From NCBI GenBank assembly GCA_963576565.1, contig OY755048.1, positions 6,740,136 to 6,804,135 of the forward strand: a DNA stretch of 64,000 bases. The letters are read 5' to 3'. Positions 25,954-33,005 of this stretch are shown here, in pieces. The notes beneath the pieces are model-generated. The model was not told where the DNA came from. It was given only the letters and a program-made list of their open reading frames with translations, and did not search any database. The first letter of the stretch is position 1, and each line of letters starts with the position of its first letter. Made by a program: the position numbers and the translations under genes. Source of the stretch: Aspidapion aeneum. Taxonomy: Eukaryota; Arthropoda; Insecta; Coleoptera; Brentidae.

Positions 25954-28900
25954 GTGTCTGTATGTCTGTCTGTAACGACCAACGCGCATAACTCAAAAAC
26001 CGCTTGGCCAATTTTAATGAAATTTGGTACCTAGGCTGGGTCTTGGGTCGAGATGGTCCCATTTAAAAATGAACAAAATCCACCGAACACAAACCAAATA
26101 AAAGGGTGGGGGTAGATTTCAAAAATTAGAGTTTATGTGAAAATATGGCGTGTGTGATATTAAACGAAAGGTAATTGAGTCTGCAGTTAAACAAAATACA
26201 TTTTAATTTATTTAAAAAAAAAGGGTTGGGGTATATTTTAAAAATTAGAGTTTAAGTGAAAATATGGCGTGTGTGATATCAAACGAAAGGTAATTGAGTC
26301 CGGACTTTAACAAAATACATTTTAGTTTTTGTTTTTTTGTAAGGGTGGGGGTAGATTTCAAAAATTTGAGTTTAAGTCAAAACATGGCTTGTGTGGTATC
26401 AAACAAAAGGTAATTTAGTCTGGAGTTGAATAAAATATATTTCAGTTTTTAGTTATATTAGCTCACACGTACACTATAACTATAGTACCTAGTGTGAGCT
26501 TAGGGGCCCATATATTGGCAGAGTATTTTTAAGGTGACAGATTTATTAGGCAAACAATTAAAGTTGTGCTTTGTTAAATAAACGTAACTTTGTTTCAAAT
26601 AAAAATATTGGACATCGTTAAAACATTAGGTGTCTCACTTGCCCAACCCTCCCTTAGATAGCCCTTTTTAAAATCTCAAAGAAAGACAAAATATCAACAA
26701 ATTTTTGTGGCTAAGCGGGAATAGAAAAATTTTGTTTCTCTTGTATTTTTCCGTGGGCAGCTCGAAAGCTGTACACCCAAGGCTTAGCCACGAAAATATT
26801 TTAGCTTATACGCTTAACATAGTAGTGTGAGCTATGGTGATCCTCTCAAAAAGAAGAAAAAAAAGTTGCTCCAAATTTTTTTATATATCTTTGCGTGTCA
26901 GATGATTTTGAAACTTTTTTGAGCCGTCTGTCTGTAAAGACCAACGCGCATAAGTCAAAAACTACTTGATCGATTTTAATGAAATTTGGCACCTAGGTTG
27001 GGTTTTGGCTATAGATAGTCTCATTTAAAAATGAATAAAATCCACTGGACATAAGCCAAACAAAAAGGGTGGGGGTAGATTTTAAAAATTAGTGTTCTGG
27101 TTAAAATATTACTTGTGTGGTATTATATTAAAGGTAACTGTGCATCAAGATAAAAAATACATTATAGTTTATTTTGTTCAGTGGTGCTACACTGAGGGAG
27201 GGGGGAATCTTTAACCAGGCGCGACCCGGGTGGCGGATAGGGGGCTATTTTCGCGCACCAAAAACCTTAGGTGCCCATAAATTGGTACACTATTTGTTTT
27301 CTGTATTCACGGGTATTAAAATTTGCGTTTGTATTATTTTTGGCTTATAACGTCGCAAAGGCGGTAAAAATGCAATAGGCATTGACCTGACCTCAGTGAA
27401 AAATTATGTCACGTTTACGGGTACTGTTTTTCGTTTTATCTGCCTGCCTTTTGTTTCATTTCTGCTAGTTTCTTTTGTATTTGGTAGAAGAAGTACTTTT
27501 TAAAAGCATACGGTTTCACAGGCAATATATTTTGTTTCTTTCTTACCAATATCGTAAGATGAGATTTATAAGCCATCTCTCTTGCTTTACAAAGGTGTCA
27601 CATTGACCATGCAGTGTTCTAATGAGTCCCCTAAGGGCGAAACAACTAACTGTCAACATTTAATAGGTGTCCATTAGATCACAAAGAATATAGCCTGATA
27701 TTTTTTGTGATTAAATCTTGGATCCCCGTGGGTGTACAGCTTTCGGGCTGCCCACGGAAAAATACAAGAGAAACAAAATATTTCTATACCAGCTTAGCCA
27801 CAATTTTTTGTATTCGCGGGACCTACTCAAACTTACGATTGCAAAACTTATTCCTAGTTTAGTTTTTCTTAAGTCATCGAGAGTATTAATAGTTTCAAAT
27901 TGTATACCTAATGTTTTGTATTTCAATAGCGTAGTCAAACTTGGTTTATTGGTTGATACAATAACATTAAAAGCCCACATAGCACAAAAATCACATCAAC
28001 GTTAAATTAGCGTGAAGAAAAATAACAAAGTTATTTTTTACTAGAAAAAACCTCAAATCAGGTAATATTTAGGAGAACAAGGAGAAATCAAGCTCTAAAA
28101 ATGTACTTTTTGCTGAAGTTTCTGGTGCTGTATATATAACGTATTTTTTACCCTCGTTATTTCCATATGCCAAATTCACAGTTGAAAAGTCCTTCACTAA
28201 ATGTTCTAAAATGCTACTAGATTAGGACTTTTTAAACCTACTAACTTTCTGCGTATTTTTTGTAACATCTTTTTTAATAACATTTTTTTAACTTAAAAGT
28301 GACGCGAAAGGAAGTTATTAAAGTTCACTAGTTTAAGACTACAACACTTCAAGACAATTTTAAAGATGGTGCTCAAGGCAAGACAAAATATCTATATAAA
28401 CATTATGTTTTTTTTAAAAGCTAAACAAGATTTTTTAACAGTAAACACTTTCACAGAATATTAATGTGTCTTTATCAGGTTAATAACTGATGCGTCGTGA
28501 TCCTGAAAGATCAGGGATCAGTTCCTTAACAGGTTTTTGGAGTTTAGAGGCCAAAAAACTTCCTGATAGATTTTGTCAAAGTGAAAAATGCCTACAATAA
28601 TTGCCGCTGCTGCTACTAAAATCTCAAAAATATTCGGTACAAAAGCCATGCAAGTTGCATTTTAAAATTCGTGTAGAAAAGGCGTGAATCTAATGTTATT
28701 TTGATGTTAATAAAAATCACTTGAAAATAACGTAAAAAAATTAATTTGATAATGGCGTTATTACAACGCAGTTTTTAGCAACGTTATTTTTTATAACGTT
28801 AATGAATGACCTATTAAGCTTGTTATATGAAATAAGCCTTTTTTTCTAGCAGCGTTTTTTTTTCTCACGTGTTTTCTACGTGTTAAACACGTGATTGTGC

Positions 28901-29178
28901 TATGTCGGACCATAGTATCAGGTATTATTGATGGATAGTTACGCCTATGCTGATTTAAATAAAAAGGAAAAAAATCTTACCAGATACCACATGAATGGCC
29001 ATTTTGGGTCAGAGTCTTGCAGTCTTATTAAATCTCTTTTGACTCGTTTTTTGGCTTTTTGCTGCTGCGCCCATGTCACTCGCGTGTCCGCCGCCAGCCT
29101 GACCCTCTTTTCCGGATTAACCCGCAGCGATCGCTTTGCTACGCCGGAATGTGAAAAAAAGTAATGGTCTTCAAATAT
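2496..29178 (-). CDS. Fur1: Furin-like proprotein convertase (furin 1-like), partial, seven exons
   Basis: This is a subtilisin-family (S8B kexin/furin) endoprotease that cleaves precursor proteins after paired basic residues in the trans-Golgi, on the way to the surface. Seven minus-strand exons join in phase into about 450 residues. They give the end of the prodomain with an internal site (GVAKR) and the primary self-cleavage site (RVKR before DL), then catalytic Asp in TILDDGL, His in [10 protein letters not shown], oxyanion Asn in WASGNGG and Ser in GTSASAP, then the start of the P domain ([18 protein letters not shown]). [16 protein letters not shown] favours the furin 1 type over furin 2; that is from memory, not a search. 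No stop or frameshift occurs in the exons. The signal peptide, early prodomain, late P domain and any Cys-rich or membrane segment were not found in the window. Introns are 7.2, 3.1, 0.17, 0.23, 0.21 and 14.4 kb; the large ones are full of transposons. Confidence 0.9.
3128..4423 (+). mobile_element. TCTG element, copy A (tandem dimer)
   Basis: It starts TAGCTCACAC and ends TTGGCAGAGTA. The 5' palindrome (TAGCTCACACTACTACTATA and its inverse, then ATGGTGATCC) is present twice in a row at 3128 and 3176. A TCTG run of about 15 units at 3311-3371 follows, then the conserved block CCGATTTTAATGAAATTTGG, a GGGTGGGGGTAGAT repeat, and at about 3755 a second partial element (from GTGTGCTATGGTGATCC) with about 9 TCTG units at 3866. 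The 3' palindrome is at 4372-4397. Head-to-tail partial dimers are known in helentron/DINE-type elements. Confidence 0.85.
4646..4754. repeat. Left terminal GC-rich short repeats of foldback element
   Basis: About seven copies of a 12-16 bp unit alternate between CCAACTCGGCGCCG and CCAACTGGGCGCCG. The block is strongly GC-rich in an otherwise AT-rich region and contains repeated GGCGCC palindromes. It is the inverse of the block at 7953-8105. Confidence 0.9.
4910..6150. repeat. Left-arm tandem array, about ten 128-bp units
   Basis: Each unit has TTTTTGACACACTTCCCATT, ATCCGATTTGGATGAAATTT, a GTGGTCCGATGACAATACAA block, then CCTCCCACC, CTACCCCCACCCC and CATAGAAAAATG. The ATGAAATTTGG core recurs near 4943, 5070, 5200, 5326, 5455, 5585, 5715, 5843, 5967 and 6098. 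Predicted reading frames here are repeat translations, not proteins. Confidence 0.9.
6318..7795. repeat. Right-arm tandem array, about eleven 128-bp units with G-quadruplex motifs
   Basis: This is the inverted counterpart of the left array. Units read CAAATTTCATCCAAATCGGA, TAATGGGAAGTGTGTCAAAA, then a G-rich block. Several units (for example near 6697 and 6830) carry four G-runs with loops of 1, 2 and 1 bases (GGGGGTGGGGGTAGGGG then TGGG), a canonical G-quadruplex pattern. Other units carry a weaker version (GAGGGTGGGGGTAGGAGTGG). Confidence 0.9.
7953..8105. repeat. Right terminal GC-rich short repeats of foldback element
   Basis: About eleven copies of GGCGCCGAGTTGGC / GGCGCCCAGTTGGC make up the right terminus. 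The block is longer than the left one (153 against 109 bp), so repeat number differs between arms. It ends GGCGCCCAGTTGTCC. Confidence 0.9.
8106..9068. other. No gene seen; AT-rich intronic stretch
   Basis: There is no coding pattern. At about 8480-8535 a segment with GGGGGGATTGATCCC and CCCCCCTAGGTACGGCCCTG looks like one end of a small DNA transposon. The rest is low-complexity AT-rich sequence. Confidence 0.45.
9069..9791. mobile_element. Candidate 723-bp TIR element (CCTGCGGCAAATAA ends)
   Basis: CCTGCGGCAAATAA at 9069-9082 is repeated perfectly inverted at 9778-9791. The open frames inside (one of 110 codons on plus, one of 91 on minus) have no recognisable domain. No clear target duplication was found, so the superfamily is undetermined. 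Confidence 0.55.
10251..11100. mobile_element. Candidate 850-bp TIR element (AAAATTCCACACCA ends)
   Basis: AAAATTCCACACCA at 10251-10264 is matched by its exact inverse at 11087-11100. Weaker inverted similarity continues inward (TTTTTTGAC and CCATAG(C/T)AAC blocks). No coding capacity is visible, so this would be a non-autonomous element. No target duplication was identified. Confidence 0.5.
11575..11690. mobile_element. Relic of one end of the foldback element
   Basis: It starts GAATGGGACAACCGGGCGCC like the left end at 4643, keeps only one GC-rich unit, then continues into the unique block (ATGAAAAACAAAATATATTA and AAAATCCTTTACGCAG). It shows that the foldback family has more than one copy here and that the terminus includes the GGGACAAC side. 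Confidence 0.8.
11730..11761. repeat. Short hairpin
   Basis: TTGTAGTGTT and its exact inverse AACACTACAA flank a 12-base loop (TGGTAACCTGGT). It could be a transposon end or a chance palindrome. The surrounding 11.7-13.3 kb holds no gene. Confidence 0.4.
12074..12187. mobile_element. Probable hAT-type MITE, short and diverged
   Basis: The left end CAGGAGCGTATCCAGG and right end ACGCCACTG fit the CAGTGGCG termini of this window's hAT MITEs, and the inside has the usual C-run. No intact 8-bp duplication remains (ATTCAAAA on the left, AATTTATA on the right). Confidence 0.5.
12190..13494. other. No gene seen; AT-rich intronic stretch
   Basis: There is no domain or codon pattern on either strand. 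A segment at 13337-13385 (GGCCATCTAGAT and TTTGTGATTCC) recurs in the same orientation at 16588-16640, on the far side of the 13.5-16.4 kb inverted-repeat element, so these flanks may themselves be part of a larger repeat. Confidence 0.45.
13495..13516. repeat. Perfect 22-bp palindrome at the edge of an inverted-repeat element
   Basis: AGCGTCGCTATA followed by TAGCGACGCT is identical to its own reverse complement over 22 bases. It sits four bases outside the start of the long terminal inverted repeat at 13520. Confidence 0.7.
14132..14410. mobile_element. Tc1/mariner-like MITE with 60-bp TIRs
   Basis: The first and last 60 bases are inverted copies with two mismatches, beginning TAGGGACCTATTGCAATAGT. 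Taking TA as the duplicated target, the element proper begins GGGACC, as in TA-inserting mariner-type MITEs. Inside each TIR are nested palindromes (GTGCCAGGCAC and GGCACAAATTGTGCC). The frames beginning [12 protein letters not shown] on both strands are simply the TIR read from both ends. Confidence 0.8.
14462..14760. repeat. Interspersed repeat shared with 33895-34210
   Basis: ATAGTGCAGGTGCTAGAG, GAGTATGCAAAATATGAGGA, TTTGACAATGGATCCTAGCT, GATGTTGCCGGGC and GTTGACGCCCTAAA all recur in the same order at 33895-34210, where inverted ends are also visible. This copy appears to lack its right end. Confidence 0.7.
16885..17066. mobile_element. hAT-type MITE, CAGTGGCGTATATA family
   Basis: It begins CAGTGGCGTATATAAGGG and ends AATACGCCACTG; the interior (TATTTCATGAATACAAACAT, AAATACGGCCTCATG) matches the element at 1791-1981. 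The flanks TTGTTACC and ATGGCACC agree at five of eight positions, a decayed target duplication. It lies 32 bp from a furin exon, just inside the intron. Confidence 0.85.
17099..17378 (-). CDS. Fur1: Furin exon: catalytic Ser and start of P domain
   Basis: The 280-bp exon is bounded by ATCTTTTTAG and GTGAGT. It begins with the nucleophile motif [17 protein letters not shown], continues [15 protein letters not shown] and [16 protein letters not shown] at the end of the catalytic domain, then [12 protein letters not shown] entering the P domain. It ends with AA of a Lys codon completed by A of the P-domain exon 14.4 kb away. A hAT MITE ends only 32 bp beyond its splice donor. Confidence 0.95.
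17592..17847 (-). CDS. Fur1: Furin exon: oxyanion-hole Asn
   Basis: The 256-bp exon (85 codons plus one base) is bounded by TTGTTTTTAG and GTATGA. It encodes [14 protein letters not shown] with the oxyanion-hole Asn, the [16 protein letters not shown] block, [18 protein letters not shown], and [18 protein letters not shown]. It ends one base into the Gly of GTSASAP. The P1-pocket residues of the family lie in this exon. Confidence 0.95.
18082..18281 (-). CDS. Fur1: Furin exon: catalytic-domain core
   Basis: The 200-bp exon (two bases plus 66 codons) is bounded by ATTATTGCAG and GTAAGC. It carries [37 protein letters not shown] and [13 protein letters not shown], highly conserved convertase blocks that include the calcium- and substrate-binding loop. 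The [12 protein letters not shown] stretch is the best local clue that this is the furin 1 rather than the furin 2 type. Confidence 0.95.
18452..18590 (-). CDS. Fur1: Furin exon: catalytic His
   Basis: The 139-bp exon (46 codons plus one base) lies between TTTTTCACAG and GTATGT. It encodes [20 protein letters not shown] and the catalytic-histidine block [14 protein letters not shown]. The final G is completed by GT of the next exon, giving the Gly of CALGIAHG. Confidence 0.95.
19250..21093 (+). mobile_element. Decayed RTE-like non-LTR retrotransposon (reverse transcriptase relic)
   Basis: Broken frames give reverse-transcriptase blocks in order: [13 protein letters not shown] and [11 protein letters not shown], then [43 protein letters not shown] (around 19630), a fingers region, a FADDQIVLA trace near 19950, and the C-terminal [19 protein letters not shown]. 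The end ACGTTATAGACCGATT resembles the 3' end of the better copy at 30790-30815. Many stops and frameshifts make it dead. It lies in a furin intron on the strand opposite to furin. Confidence 0.8.
21110..21530 (+). mobile_element. Second RTE-like fragment, C-terminal part of reverse transcriptase ORF
   Basis: [20 protein letters not shown] and [18 protein letters not shown] are followed, in another frame, by [20 protein letters not shown] and [16 protein letters not shown], the conserved tail of RTE-type endonuclease/reverse-transcriptase proteins (WxGHVxRM and RGRPxxRW motifs). At least one frameshift is present, near 21320. It follows directly on the previous relic but belongs to a different subfamily. 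Confidence 0.75.
21683..21811 (-). CDS. Fur1: Furin exon: catalytic Asp
   Basis: The 129-bp exon (43 codons, phase 0 at both ends) is bounded by CCTTTTAG and GTAAGT. It encodes [23 protein letters not shown] and the catalytic-aspartate motif [13 protein letters not shown]. The preceding 7.2-kb intron holds four TCTG elements and a hAT MITE; the following 3.1-kb intron holds two decayed RTE copies. Confidence 0.95.
22157..22547. mobile_element. hAT-type MITE, TAGTG(A/G)TGTGCA family
   Basis: It begins TAGTGATGTGCA and ends with the inverse, TGCACACCACTA, followed by subterminal GTATCGAGTAGA blocks in both arms. The flanks CTCTTTGC and CTCGTTGC match at seven of eight bases, fitting an 8-bp hAT duplication. 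The 391-bp interior has no gene. Confidence 0.85.
22548..23187. other. No gene seen; intronic stretch
   Basis: There is no coding signal. GGGGGTCATTCCACCTGAGC near 22684 resembles a DNA-transposon terminus with an internal palindrome, but a partner end was not found. Confidence 0.4.
23188..23948 (+). mobile_element. TCTG element, copy B
   Basis: This is a full-length copy: 5' palindrome (TAGCTCACACATATACTATA and its partner AGTGTGAGCTA), the block TATATCTTTGCGTTTCAGAT, about 18 TCTG units at 23326-23397, CCGATTTTAATGAAATTTGG, three GGGTGGGGGTA repeats with GGCGTGTGTGATATCAAAC, the 3' palindrome, and the end TTGGCAGAGTA. It is flanked by T-rich sequence on both sides. Confidence 0.9.
23949..24577. 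repeat. Spacer with likely interspersed-repeat sequence
   Basis: This stretch between two TCTG elements contains GCCTGTCGTAAGAGGCGACT and GGGTAAATGGGTAGTCTCGT, which I associate with arthropod non-LTR retrotransposon non-coding regions. The link is a memory-based inference. No reading frame or domain is visible. Confidence 0.35.
24578..25391 (+). mobile_element. TCTG element, copy C
   Basis: This full-length copy has all family blocks and about 30 TCTG units at 24717-24838, a few mutated to TATG or TGTG. One internal repeat has an expanded G-run (about 10 Gs near 25090). It ends TTGGCAGAGTA followed by a T-run. Confidence 0.9.
25733..26525 (+). mobile_element. TCTG element, copy D
   Basis: This full-length copy carries about 25 TCTG units at 25872-25973. 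It is very close in sequence to copies B and K over the triplicated repeat region and the 3' palindrome. It ends TTGGCAGAGTA before a T-run. Confidence 0.9.
26698..27815. repeat. Pair of inverted 90-bp repeats flanking an old TCTG element
   Basis: The block at about 26700-26795 (GTGGCTAAGC, GTTTCTCTTGTATTTTTCCG, TGGGCAGC, AAGCTGTACACCCA) is repeated inverted at about 27720-27810. The left copy itself has inverted ends (GTGGCTAAGC and GCTTAGCCAC). They may be two copies of one small MITE in opposite orientation, or the ends of a 1.1-kb element into which TCTG copy E was inserted. Confidence 0.7.
26802..27292 (+). mobile_element. TCTG element, copy E (old, minimal microsatellite)
   Basis: This is a strongly diverged copy: TAGCTTATACGCTTAACATA, GTGTGAGCTATGGTGATCCT, TTTTTTGAGCCGTCTGTCTG with only two or three TCTG units, AAAGACCAACGCGCATAAG, CGATTTTAATGAAATTTGGC, one GGGTGGGGGTAGAT repeat, and the end GGTGCCCATAAATTGGTACA. 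It gives a near-ancestral state with almost no microsatellite. Confidence 0.8.
27300..28980. other. No gene seen; intronic stretch upstream of the furin Asp exon
   Basis: Apart from the inverted repeat near 27720-27815 there is no recognisable element or coding pattern. Overlapping frames on both strands at 27711-28005 have no domain. The furin prodomain exon begins at 28981. Confidence 0.5.
28981..29178 (-). CDS. Fur1: Furin exon: prodomain end and start of mature enzyme
   Basis: The 198-bp exon (66 codons, phase 0 at both ends) starts after TTTGTTTCAG and ends before GTAAGA. It reads IFEDHYFF, then GVAKRSLR (the internal prodomain cleavage site), then KKRVKRDL (the RXKR self-cleavage site that frees the mature protease), then [10 protein letters not shown] at the amino end of the catalytic domain. 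It joins NRGEGLD in the next exon. The preceding exon, expected to end near the furin block HGFxNLGQ, was not found to the right in the window. Confidence 0.93.
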
Positions 29179-29585
29179 CTGAAACAAAAGAGTAACACCA
29201 ATCAGTAAAAGACTATACAAATCTCGAAAAATAGTACAGTCAAAAATCGTTTTCCTTGGAATAGTTCTGGAAGATTTTTTTAAACTAAAGTCTATACGCT
29301 CTATGAAGTCCGCTAAGCAATAAAATCTCTTGAGCAGGCAAGTCGGTGGTTCTCAAACAATAAATTATATTTTTGGAACATGACGATATGACATGACATG
29401 ACACCTCAATCTTGAATACAAAAAAAATACCATTTTTCATTCATTCATTTTTAGTTCTTCAGATATAAAGCTTATTAAAACGACAATTAAGTTGTCGTTC
29501 TATTGCAATGGAAAGTTGATGTGGTTAGTTGGCAAGTTTGTGAAAAAACACGGAAAAAATCGCAATCTTGGTCACACAGGCGTTC

Positions 29586-29860
29586 TTACTCAAATTTGAG
29601 GCAAACTCCAAGCGACTTAAAATTGACTGACCCATAACCAAACGATTTGGAGTAGTCTTAAACTTCTATTCTTTTTTTTTTTTGGGGTAAAAACAAGTTA
29701 CTATTTTTTAGTATGTTTTTAGAAAATGAATATCTTTCTTAGTTTTTCAGATATATGTATTTACTGTTTTTCTGTAAAACTAATATAGCAAAAATTTATG
29801 AAAAAACATTAAAAAAACACATTTTGCGCCATATATTGATTTTTTTTTTGACAGTTAAAA
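29586..29860. repeat. Repeat related to the palindromic element at 31.8-32.4 kb
   Basis: CAAATTTGAGGCAAACTCCA, GCGACTTAAAATTG, TCTTAAACTT, TTTTTTAGTATG and TTTCTGTAAAACTAATATAG recur in the arms at 31795-32395, giving a partial second copy in the intron just before the furin prodomain exon. Confidence 0.6.
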
Positions 29861-29981
29861 AATCAGTCCTTGTAGGCCAATATATGTTTCAAGTTTCATT
29901 TCTCTAGCTTAAACCGTTCAGAATTGAAAAAATAATTTGATACCTTAACCTTAGTTTTTTACTGGGGCATTTTTGGGCTTG

Positions 29982-30827
29982 ACGGAAGGAAGTTTAAGTT
30001 GTAGGAATACAACTTAACGACCGATTTACTATATACACACTACAGTTTGCTGACGACCAAGTAATTGTAGCTAATGATAAAGAAGACATGGAGTATATGA
30101 TGAGAAAGTTAACGGAAGAATACCAAAAGTGGGGACTAACAGTGAACGTGGACAAGACACAGTACTTATGTATTGGAAACGAATCCAGTGAGTTAGAACT
30201 AGACAATAGACAAACAATATCTCCATGCAATGAGTATGTATACTTGGGTGTCACATTTGATAAGACAGGAACAGACTGTAAAGAATTGGAAAAAAGAATA
30301 GTAAAAGCAAAAAAGGTTATTGGATGTCTTAACGGTATTTTATGGAGCAGAGAGATAAGAAAGAATGTAAAATTTAACATATATGAAACAATGGTAAAAA
30401 GCACGCTGTTGTATGGAATAGAGACTTGTCGCGTAACAGAAAAATACAAAACAAAAATGGAAAGTGTCGAAATGGATGCAATAAGAAGATCAATGAGAAT
30501 ATCTAGATTAGATCACATAAGAAATGAGATCATAAAAGAAAGAATGGGAATCGAGGGAAGCATAACAGATTACATCACTAAAAGGCAACTGATATGGTAC
30601 GGCCATGTACAACGGATGAACGACGAAAGATTACCAAAACAGGTCCTGGAGTGGCAACCAGTAGAGCGCAGAAAAAGAGGACGTCCTAAACTAGAATGGC
30701 AACAGTCAATCCAAAGATCAATGAGTCAAAAGAATCTGACAGAAGATGATTGTCAGGATCGAAGGAGGTGGAGAATAGGCGTCGGACAACGTAGAAAAAC
30801 GTTCTAAACCGACATAGTAGTAGTAGT
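29982..30827 (+). mobile_element. 5'-truncated RTE-like retrotransposon insertion with target duplication
   Basis: The 846-bp insertion is flanked by the exact 13-bp duplication ATTTTTGGGCTTG (29969-29981 and 30828-30840). From about 30003 to 30807 it keeps one open frame: TLQFADDQVIVAND (the reverse-transcriptase YADD-like box), KWGLTVNVDKTQYLCIG, YVYLGVTFDKTGTD, STLLYGIETCRVTEKYKTKM, WYGHVQRMNDERLPKQVLEW and RRKRGRPKLEW, the C-terminal half of an RTE-type pol. It ends with stop, ACCGACA and a TAG-repeat tail, as RTE elements do. The open frame suggests recent insertion; truncation makes it immobile on its own. Confidence 0.92.
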
Positions 30828-30840
30828 ATTTTTGGGCTTG

Positions 30841-31790
30841 TTAACAGGTCAGGCAGTGTTGGTGGGATCATTAATCAATTAAAACAGGTGTCATAAAATC
30901 CTTATCAAAAAGTCCACGGGGGCCAATTTTTGACGATATCGCCCCAAACTATGGATGAAAATATACTTTACATATTCTTGCCATAGAAACATAATAGAAT
31001 GGAATAATTTCAAGTAAGATGAAAAGTGTCACAATTTTTGCTCTCACGCAAATATTTCTGAAGTGCCTAAAAGAGAAGCAGAATTGCACAACTGCATGCA
31101 TCGCTTATGCGTTGGATACTGGGAGTTGGATTCAGGTGATTTCCATATTTCTGCATAAATTAGGTATGTACGTAGTAATAAGAGACTTAGAAGCCTTTTC
31201 TTGGCACTTAAATGACGCCACAAAAGTGACATGAAATTGTTTGAACGGTTGTAAGTAGCGCGTATTTTACGAAGTCTGCATAAATATGATTACTCATTTA
31301 AAATAGCACGGTAATTAAATAGGGTGTTTGACAGGAGTAAACAATAAATATATATTTATTTTTAGATATCTCTTTAGGTCTTGGTAATGCTAAAAAAAAA
31401 CTTTTTTGTTTGATTTTTTCTCAAATTCATAGTTCTTTTAATTAAATAAGTTCATTGAATTAAAACAATTAGCTGCGAGTGACGTCACAAAACAGTAAAC
31501 GCCTCGAACGAACCTATTTTCTGTGTTATTTTCTTATGGATGGTAATGTTTGCTTTGGTTTAAAGTGCGAATTATCGTTCTAAATTAGAATTTATTTTGT
31601 GTTTTGCTTATAAAAAATATTTTCAATGGAAAACGGATTCTCCAAATTGTCTTTGGGAAAATAAATGATTCTATTCTATTCTATTCTCAATCAACAACAA
31701 AAGAAAAATTATGTTATGATGATGTTATGTTATGATTTGTTCGCAATAAAACAACTATTTAATAATCGTAAAAAATATAAATATAAATAA
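30841..31790. other. No gene seen; AT-rich stretch
   Basis: There is no domain or codon pattern. Short frames at 31019-31234 occur on both strands and are not convincing. A short direct repeat TTCTATTCTATTCT lies near 31670. Confidence 0.5.
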
Positions 31791-31794
31791 AAAA

Positions 31795-32395
31795 ATCATC
31801 AAAATTCAAGAAAGTTTTAGACTAATTGATAGATTTTTCTTGGATCAGTCAATGTTAGGTCGTCGGGTGTTTGCCTCGAATTTGAGTAGGAGGGGATATG
31901 TGACGTCATAAATCCAAGATATCTTATCTTTTTTAATGTTTTTTTTTTCAAATTTTGACGTATAATTTTCGCTGATAGTTTTACAGAAAAACCGTAAATA
32001 CGTTTTTTTGCAAGAGAACATTAATTAATATAGTGAAGAAACTAGCTATATATCTTAAAAACTAACACAGATATTTTTTTTTTTTGGGTGAAAAATATTT
32101 ACTATATTTTTTAGTATTAAAAAAAAATTATATCATTGTTAGTTTTTAAGATATAAAGCTAATATCTTTACTATATTACATAATTGGTATTCTCTTGCAA
32201 ATCCAAACGTTATTTACAATTTTTCTGTAAAACTAATTTAGCAAAATTTATAAGTCAAAGTTTGTAAAAAAAATTAAAAATGCCGCCTTTACTTAAATTT
32301 GAGGCAAATGCCTGGCGACTTAACATTATGTTATCGATCAATCTATCGGCAATCTTAAACTTTCTGGCTCAATCTTGAATTTTTGTAATTTTTTT
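31795..32395. mobile_element. Palindromic (foldback-like) element of about 600 bp
   Basis: The left arm (31795-32095) and right arm (32125-32395) are diverged inverted copies sharing, in mirrored order, AAAATTCAAGA, TGTTA(G/A)GTCG, TTTGCCTC(G/A)AATTT, GTTTTACAGAAAAA, TTGCAAGAGAA and ATATCTTAAAAACTAACA, with a loop of about 30 bp. No gene is visible. RNA from either strand would fold into a hairpin of about 270 bp. Confidence 0.75.
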
Positions 32396-32684
32396 AATAT
32401 TTAAAAAAATACCAATAGATTATGCGGAATTTAGAAACGTTAAAGTGTTGATGTAAGTATTCGATGAGTTGTTTTATATATAACTGAAAGTTCTTTTATG
32501 ATATTCTTCGCCTACTTTTACTCATTTAGATTTTGAGGTTAGGCTATATGTTTTGCTTTTTTGTTTAATATGCCACTTACAATAGATTCAATTAAATAGC
32601 CAATCATTATTATTTTAAACATTAAGAAACAATCAAAAATTGCAGGACAGGGAGGCAAAAAGTATACAACGACCAGCAATACTT

Positions 32685-32870
32685 GAAGTACTGCATAGGT
32701 TATACTGCATAGTCCTGCGTAGGTACTGCCTAGTCCTGCCTATGCACTGCCTAGTCTTCCATATGCACTGCTCAGTCCTACATTTAACCTGCATGTGCAC
32801 TGCCTAATCCTGCATTTAGAGGTTCTCCCTAGTCCTGCCTAAGAACTGCCTAGCACCGCCTAAAAATGTG
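32685..32870. repeat. Degenerate minisatellite, about 20-bp units
   Basis: About nine diverged copies of a CTGCCTAGTCCTGCCTATGCA-like unit occur (for example ACTGCCTAGTCCTGCCTATG and AACTGCCTAGCACCGCCTAA). The pattern is irregular, suggesting an old array with unequal exchange. Confidence 0.75.
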
Positions 32871-33005
32871 TACACTTTTCTGCCTATTATAGCAATATAC
32901 CCCTTGTAATAAATATAACCTCAAGAATTTCATCGTCATTTACGAAATAGTTATATATATTATAGACAACGTGAGAAAAATTAGAAACAATTTAGTTATA
33001 CTCAC

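Noticed and set aside
27711..28005. Furin or other coding exon on either strand
   Set aside because: Both strands are open for about 90 codons, but neither has motifs. Part of the sequence is an inverted repeat shared with 26700-26795.
30088..30807. Intact cellular gene
   Set aside because: The motifs are those of RTE pol, the insertion has a target duplication and a TAG tail, and a sister copy exists at 50.7-53.7 kb.
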